NCBI GenBank assembly: GCA_012033595.1
Contig: JAAUQL010000010.1
Span: forward strand, 18,283-82,282
DNA from: Cyclobacteriaceae bacterium
GTDB lineage: Bacteria > Bacteroidota > Bacteroidia > Cytophagales > Cyclobacteriaceae
Direction: 5' to 3'
DNA length: 64,000 nt
Part shown: piece by piece, positions 59,038-64,000 of the stretch
Layout of the letters: every line of letters starts with the position of its first letter
Position numbering within the stretch: the stretch's first letter is position 1
Notes under the pieces: model-generated
Told to the model about the DNA's origin: nothing
What the model saw: the letters and a program-made list of their open reading frames with translations, nothing else
The model's database searches: none
Made by a program: the position numbers and the translations under genes

Positions 59038-62000
59038 ACAACAGCATTTAACGATATAGGCGAAAAGATTGGCAGGGGCAAGAATTACTTTGACCTGACG
59101 GGAAGACCGTTGCAATCACAAAACGTGGTATTTGCCAATGATAGTGAACAGGATGTAATCTTTGCCAGTCAGACACTAACGGATGCGCTGGACAGGGATG
59201 TCCTGGCAACCCTACCTGCACCTTTAACCTATTTTGACCGGGAGGCCAATGGAGAAATAGATTTTCGTTATGATGGCTACTTTATTCTCAATAATGATGA
59301 CGAAATCTATAACTATACTGACTTTGATAATGCGCTCCGTTTTGCCCCGGATCCTGTTGGAGATGCTCAGCAGGGTACCTTGGGTTGGTATTATAGCGAT
59401 AACAATACGCTGGAACCCTATACCCCTACCACCGATTATCCATATACCCGAAAGGAGTATTACGACGATGGCACCGGTGAACCAAAAAGAGTGGCTGGCC
59501 CGGGTGATTATCATCATCTGGGGACAGGTCATGAAACCTTGGCAGGCACCTTTCCGGTAACTGGCGAGCTGATTGAATACAACACCATGAGACAATTGGC
59601 CCTCAACACAACTTCGGTCGATTTAAAACACCAGGCTCTTCTATCCATTGCGATCGATGCCAATGGACAGTCTGTTGTCTCCGTACTGGACAAAGAGCAA
59701 AAAACACTGATGATAGCAGAGGGGATAGATCCTCTGGACGAGACCGACAACAGCAAAGAATTTGTATGCTCAGAAAGCACCGATTTTGCCAATGGAAAAA
59801 CCGTGCTCTATTTTTATCTCTTAAAAGATCAAGCGGTAACATGGTTCGGAACCGGAACCTACAACTTAACGGAAATCATCAAAGATATCCCTGTCGATCC
59901 GGCCCCAACAACCTTGCCAAGGGGATTTTACAAGGTGAGCCTTACGGGAAATCGAGATCAGGATGTTACCGTTTCATATAAAAACAAATTTGCTACTATT
60001 AGCTACAGCTTTTATGACGATGCGGGCAGGTTGGTTTCCAGTGTCTCTCCCAATGGGGTACTCAAATGGAGGGATGGGGAAAATTACGACAATATCGATA
60101 AGACCACCTATGTGTACAATCACCAGGGCTGGTTGCTATCCATGACTGAACCGGATGCAGGAACCACCAAATTTATGTACCGGAAAGACGGCAACATAAG
60201 GTTTAGTCAGAATGAGGAACAGGGGATACATGGAAAATTCTCTTATACCCATTATGACAAAACCGGGAGGCCGGTGGAGTCTGGCGAGTACTTTTCGGGA
60301 CCCAGATCATTTGATGATTCACAATTGAACTTATGGTTGGAAGATACCTATGGTGATTTTACCGATCGTGGTTGGGATAAGGGTGTAAATGTTCAAGACT
60401 GGGTATTTACAGGCTATGACCTTCCTGATGATGATGAATTACAAAGTAAAACAGGTTTGAACGACCTGACCCAAACCTTCCTGATGGGGGCAGTATCCTA
60501 TGCGGAAAATGCCAACATGAAGACCTGGTACAGCTATGATCGACGCGGCAGGGTGACATGGATGGTGCAGCTGCCTAAAGCAATCGATGAAAGTGATATT
60601 AAACGGGCATTCAAGATTGCCTACAGTTATGACTTTCTCGGCAACGTGACTGATGTGGCATTTGCGGCATATGATCCCGACGATGGAGTGATGACGCCTA
60701 TTGAGCAATTTCACCACCATTATGAATATGACAATAATCAAAGATTGACTGCAGTTTATGCCAGTGAAGATGGAGCAGTCGTTGATGAAAATATGCAGGC
60801 CAAATATTATTACTACCTTCATGGCCCGCTCAAGAGGGTAGAGCTTGGGCAAAACAAACAAGGCATCGATTATGTCTATACCATTCAGGGATGGCTGAAA
60901 TCCATCAACCACCCGGAAGAAAGCAAGGATCCGGGGCGGGATGGAAATAGCGGCGATCATGCTGACTTTGAAAAGGACCTCTTTGCCATGACCCTGGAAT
61001 ACTTCAATGGAGACTATACGCGTAGCGGTACAAATATCAACAGTGTGGATGCAGGGCGTGAATACTTCAACGGCAATATACGCAACATTACCTGGCGCAC
61101 AGGGGCTGAACAGTATGGGGCCGAGCCGGTAATGTACACCTATGCCTATGATGATAAATACCAACTGAAAGGGGCTGATTTTGGCACGCCCGATTATAAT
61201 AACAATGCTCTTCTGGCTTCCCTTGGGGATCAATATAAGGTCAGTAAACTGTCCTATGACGCCAATGGCAATATTCAGGGTTTGCACCGCTTTGAGGGAC
61301 TTGATTTCAGCGGAATCGCCAAACCTTTGCACGATTTCACAAATGCTTACAAATACGATATCGCCAACACCAACAAACTGACATCGATTACTGGTCACAG
61401 CGTTTATGAATATAATGCCATAGGCCAGTTGATCATGGAAGACCCCAATGAAGTTGAGGGGGGTGCAGACATCCGAAGGATGAACTACGACGTGACCGGA
61501 AAAGTGACTTCCGTGACTGATAATGACCAAAATGCCAAAGTCACCTTCACCTACGATGATCGCGGTTTCCGTCTGATGAAAAGGAACCTGGAGACCGGAC
61601 TAGAGACCTGGTATATTCGTGATGCTTCGGGCAACGTGCTGACGACCTACGAAAAGCGTGGCGAGGAGACAGAACTAAAAGAAACCATGATTTACGGCAG
61701 CGGACGGATTGGAATGTACCGGCACGACTACCTGAAAACCAAGGCAGATGTGGTCTATATTACCGGCCATGAAGTGCGCAATGCCTATGAAGACAAGAAT
61801 TATGAGCTACTGCCCGGAGGAACGCTCGTGCTGACAGATGGCTTTACATTTGATGCCGCAGGCGTCAATACATTTACAGTCTCTTCGGTAACAGGCGATG
61901 AAATAATGGGTGCCCACCAGTACGAGCTCACCGACCACCTGGGCAATGTGCGGATAGGTGTAGCAGATGAAAGTACAGCTATTACCTTTGGTGCGACGAT

Positions 62001-63459
62001 GGAGCTGGAGAAAAGCGATTTAGAAGATGATTACTTTATGAACCTGGATACCCGCTTCAATGATCCATTGTTCAACCACACGGCAGCGGGTACCTATAGC
62101 AGCAAGCTGCATCCGACGATATCACAGGATGGATCGGTTTTAGATGCTATCGGACCAGCCATTAACCTGGCGGTGAGCCCCGGTGATACGGTGTGCATCA
62201 AGGTTTTTTCACACTATATTAATGCCATCAGTGACCCCGGCAACGTGGTGCCAGCATTGCTATCGGCTCTGGCGGGCAGTTTTGGCCATGCTTCCCCGGC
62301 GGGTGAGGCGGTACAACTGGTGGATGCTTTTGGTGCGGCATTTACGGCAGGGGCAGCTATACCCAATGCAGACCGGCAGGGAGCGCCCAAGGCCTACCTC
62401 CAGTACATCGTGTTCAACAAAAACATGACCATGGCCCAGCACGGACACATTATGGTAGATCCCACCCAGAAAGGCTCCTGGCAAAAGATGGAGATGGAAG
62501 TACCCATTGAAGGAAATGGCTATATTTATATCTATGTGGCCAATGAAAGTATGGACAATGTAAATGTATATTTCGACGATATGGAAGTGCAGCTCATAGA
62601 TGCCCCAACGACCAGTGCCAGCGACTACTACCCCTTTGGCCTGGCGATGGCCGGCCGCAGCTACAGCAGCGAGAAGTACCGCTTCGGCTACCAGGGCCAG
62701 TTTGCTGAATTGGATGAGGAGACAGGCTGGAACAGTTTTGAATTGAGGATGTATGAACCGGTCATCGGACGGTGGATGGCAGTTGATCCAAAAAGGCAAC
62801 ACTACTCACCTTATCTTTCCATGGGCAATAATGCAATTAGAAAGGTTGATCCAGATGGGGGTGGCGATGGTTTCCGACAAGTAGATGGATCATGGCAAAA
62901 TGATGGATCGGGAATTGGCGGTAATGATATTGACTATTTCTTCTTTGATGATGGGCGAATATTTATGAACGATTATAATGACCCGGGGAGAAGTGGGTTT
63001 TTCACAACTTGGGATCAGGTTCAACCATGGGAACCATTTGATTTGTGGAACAATGATATTTTTAGACAGTATGTGGTGCCTGATAAGATAAATATAAGTC
63101 TTAATCTTAGCAGTACATTTGTCATTGGAACTGGAATGGAATATACACTAAATCTACTTACACGGGGCCCTGATGCTGGATTTCACTTAACAAGAACAGA
63201 ATCAATACAATGGGGTGGTGAGATTGATTGGGGATTAAATTTTGGCACTGGAAATTATTTAGGAGAAGTAAAAGATATATACGCCAGTTCATTAAAGGAT
63301 AAATCCATTTTTGTAGGATTTAATGCATTATTTGGATATAAAGATTCGTTTGGTTTAGATTCATTTGGCGATCGTATCTGGCAAAATCAAGAAGTTGGAG
63401 TCATTGGTTTAAGTGGTGGTTTTTCAACTGGAACAGGAAAAACTTTTTTAGTAGAATAG
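59038..63459 (+). CDS. RHS repeat protein with DUF6443-like start and RHS core
   Basis: Continues in the frame of the preceding ORF after TAG; no good start codon follows (first TTG 59110), so it was probably one gene with it. Order: TTAFNDIGEKIGRGKNYFDLTGRPLQ (DUF6443-like), YD-type repeats (YSFYDDAGRLVSSVSPNG, YEYDNNQRLTAVYA, FTYDDRGFRLMKRN), the core YPFGLAMAGR..YRFGYQGQFAELDEETGWNSFELRMYEPVIGRWMAVDP and NPDG-like DPDGG. The last about 200 residues (from 62860) are variable, glycine-rich and beta-like: the toxin-tip position of polymorphic RHS proteins. Confidence 0.8.
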   Translation, partial: TTAFNDIGEKIGRGKNYFDLTGRPLQSQNVVFANDSEQDVIFASQTLTDALDRDVLATLPAPLTYFDREANGEIDFRYDGYFILNNDDEIYNYTDFDNALRFAPDPVGDAQQGTLGWYYSDNNTLEPYTPTTDYPYTRKEYYDDGTGEPKRVAGPGDYHHLGTGHETLAGTFPVTGELIEYNTMRQLALNTTSVDLKHQALLSIAIDANGQSVVSVLDKEQKTLMIAEGIDPLDETDNSKEFVCSESTDFANGKTVLYFYLLKDQAVTWFGTGTYNLTEIIKDIPVDPAPTTLPRGFYKVSLTGNRDQDVTVSYKNKFATISYSFYDDAGRLVSSVSPNGVLKWRDGENYDNIDKTTYVYNHQGWLLSMTEPDAGTTKFMYRKDGNIRFSQNEEQGIHGKFSYTHYDKTGRPVESGEYFSGPRSFDDSQLNLWLEDTYGDFTDRGWDKGVNVQDWVFTGYDLPDDDELQSKTGLNDLTQTFLMGAVSYAENANMKTWYSYDRRGRVTWMVQLPKAIDESDIKRAFKIAYSYDFLGNVTDVAFAAYDPDDGVMTPIEQFHHHYEYDNNQRLTAVYASEDGAVVDENMQAKYYYYLHGPLKRVELGQNKQGIDYVYTIQGWLKSINHPEESKDPGRDGNSGDHADFEKDLFAMTLEYFNGDYTRSGTNINSVDAGREYFNGNIRNITWRTGAEQYGAEPVMYTYAYDDKYQLKGADFGTPDYNNNALLASLGDQYKVSKLSYDANGNIQGLHRFEGLDFSGIAKPLHDFTNAYKYDIANTNKLTSITGHSVYEYNAIGQLIMEDPNEVEGGADIRRMNYDVTGKVTSVTDNDQNAKVTFTYDDRGFRLMKRNLETGLETWYIRDASGNVLTTYEKRGEETELKETMIYGSGRIGMYRHDYLKTKADVVYITGHEVRNAYEDKNYELLPGGTLVLTDGFTFDAAGVNTFTVSSVTGDEIMGAHQYELTDHLGNVRIGVADESTAITFGATMELEKSDLEDDYFMNLDTRFNDPLFNHTAAGTYSSKLHPTISQDGSVLDAIGPAINLAVSPGDTVCIKVFSHYINAISDPGNVVPALLSALAGSFGHASPAGEAVQLVDAFGAAFTAGAAIPNADRQGAPKAYLQYIVFNKNMTMAQHGHIMVDPTQKGSWQKMEMEVPIEGNGYIYIYVANESMDNVNVYFDDMEVQLIDAPTTSASDYYPFGLAMAGRSYSSEKYRFGYQGQFAELDEETGWNSFELRMYEPVIGRWMAVDPKRQHYSPYLSMGNNAIRKVDPDGGGDGFRQVDGSWQNDGSGIGGNDIDYFFFDDGRIFMNDYNDPGRSGFFTTWDQVQPWEPFDLWNNDIFRQYVVPDKINISLNLSSTFVIGTGMEYTLNLLTRGPDAGFHLTRTESIQWGGEIDWGLNFGTGNYLGEVKDIYASSLKDKSIFVGFNALFGYKDSFGLDSFGDRIWQNQEVGVIGLSGGFSTGTGKTFLVE

Positions 63460-63466
63460 TATTGAA

Positions 63467-63790
63467 ATGAAAAAATGGTGGATTATAGTTTTAGGATGTT
63501 TTGTGCTTTTCATTGTGATTGGAATTAGAAGACAAAGTGGTTTTATGAGTGTAAAAAACAAAATTAGAGAGAAAATTTTCAATGGAACTGTCAAAGCTAT
63601 TAAAATAGGCGAAAGAGATGTCCCTTACTTTGTTTTAGTGGGAGACAGTATTTCCATGGGAGCCTACGGCCATAATTTAAAAAGGCATCTAAAAGTAGGG
63701 GATAGTATTGTTAAGTTTAAAGAGAGTTCAATAGTTTTTATTTATCGATTCAACGATGGAGATACAATAATGGTAGATTTATTAGAATGA
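63467..63790 (+). CDS. Small membrane-anchored protein, candidate immunity protein
   Basis: 107 residues with one N-terminal membrane helix (WWIIVLGCFVLFIVIGI) and a small beta domain (FVLVGDSISMGAYGHNLKRHLKVGDSIV). It follows the RHS toxin-like tip by 7 bases, the usual place for an immunity gene. No sequence family recognised; this role rests on position. Confidence 0.5.
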   Translation: MKKWWIIVLGCFVLFIVIGIRRQSGFMSVKNKIREKIFNGTVKAIKIGERDVPYFVLVGDSISMGAYGHNLKRHLKVGDSIVKFKESSIVFIYRFNDGDTIMVDLLE

Positions 63791-63828
63791 CCAACAACAA
63801 TGGAATTGATGCTGCAAACAATACTGAT

Positions 63829-64000
63829 CCACTAGCGCGCGTTTGTAACGCGTGCAAAGGGACAACGAAGGCTGATATGAAAGACAGGAGCAATAAGACG
63901 ATTGAAAACAGGATGAGCAGAAGTAGTTTTAGGTCACGCGTCACAGACGCGCGCCAGTCAGCATCCTAGTCCGCTAGCGCGCGTTGTAACGCGTGCAAGG
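63829..64000. repeat. REP-like palindromic repeats, right copies flanking the RHS locus
   Basis: 63829-63918 is the copy of 46386-46470. Further on are ACGCGTCACAGACGCGCGCC (63934-63953) and TAGCGCGCGTTGTAACGCGT (from about 63974), truncated by the window edge. Confidence 0.8.

Noticed and set aside
60439..61530. Long minus-strand open frame (363 codons)
   Set aside because: It lies wholly antisense to the RHS repeats, with no family content; a shadow of the coding strand.

Overview
The window looks like chromosome from a Bacteroidota bacterium, most likely Cytophagales-like. Evidence: promoters matching TAnnTTTG, a sigma factor of the Bacteroidetes expansion type, many Sec/lipoprotein signals, a phosphosulfolactate synthase, an IntDOT-style tyrosine recombinase and a very large RHS locus. 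I cannot name the genus.

Layout. 1-26.6 kb is mostly housekeeping: the end of a Gfo/Idh/MocA oxidoreductase, a damaged ECF sigma gene, nadA-nadB (quinolinate synthesis), korA-korB (2-oxoacid:ferredoxin oxidoreductase), an aminotransferase-tyrA pair, a GH5 lipoprotein, an SMP-30-like lipoprotein, small exported proteins, a cluster of interspersed repeats (13.7-14.4 kb), aroE, a DUF368 protein, comA-TPR, a capsule export and assembly cluster (CpsB-like phosphatase, Wzc-like kinase, Wza-like export protein, rfbC, a GT4 glycosyltransferase), hflX and hom.

26.8-46.1 kb is an integrated element of about 19.2 kb in a tRNA-Arg(CCT) gene. The 3' end of the tRNA (17 bp) is repeated exactly at 46073-46089. 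The element carries an integrase and the relic of a second one, a divergent XRE/excisionase-like control pair, a helicase of replication type, a non-coding region of clustered GTTGAC repeats that could be an origin, and the remnant of an older DNA methylase. Its cargo is a type I restriction-modification operon (hsdM-hsdS-hsdR). Between hsdS and hsdR lie a HigB-HigA/IrrE module and a toxin-antitoxin-SecB-like chaperone (TAC) module, with a duplicated hsdR 5' end in front of the TAC genes. At the right end is an AT-rich cassette: a small unknown protein, an HEVGH zinc metalloprotease-like protein and a dCTP deaminase/dUTPase-fold protein. No relaxase or virion genes are visible. The cargo as a whole reads as genome defence plus addiction.

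46.1-64 kb holds a same-strand run: a secreted LRR/Ig protein, an OmpH/Skp-like chaperone, a lipoprotein, two very large secreted RHS proteins (TcB-like then TcC-like in layout) and a small membrane-anchored protein that could be an immunity factor. The run is flanked by two copies of the same palindromic repeat.

Caution on sequence quality. At least ten genes are broken by indels, nearly all single-base deletions and several in homopolymers; restoring them gives full-length proteins. This pattern suggests sequencing error rather than decay. Two in-frame stop codons in the RHS genes do not fit that explanation.
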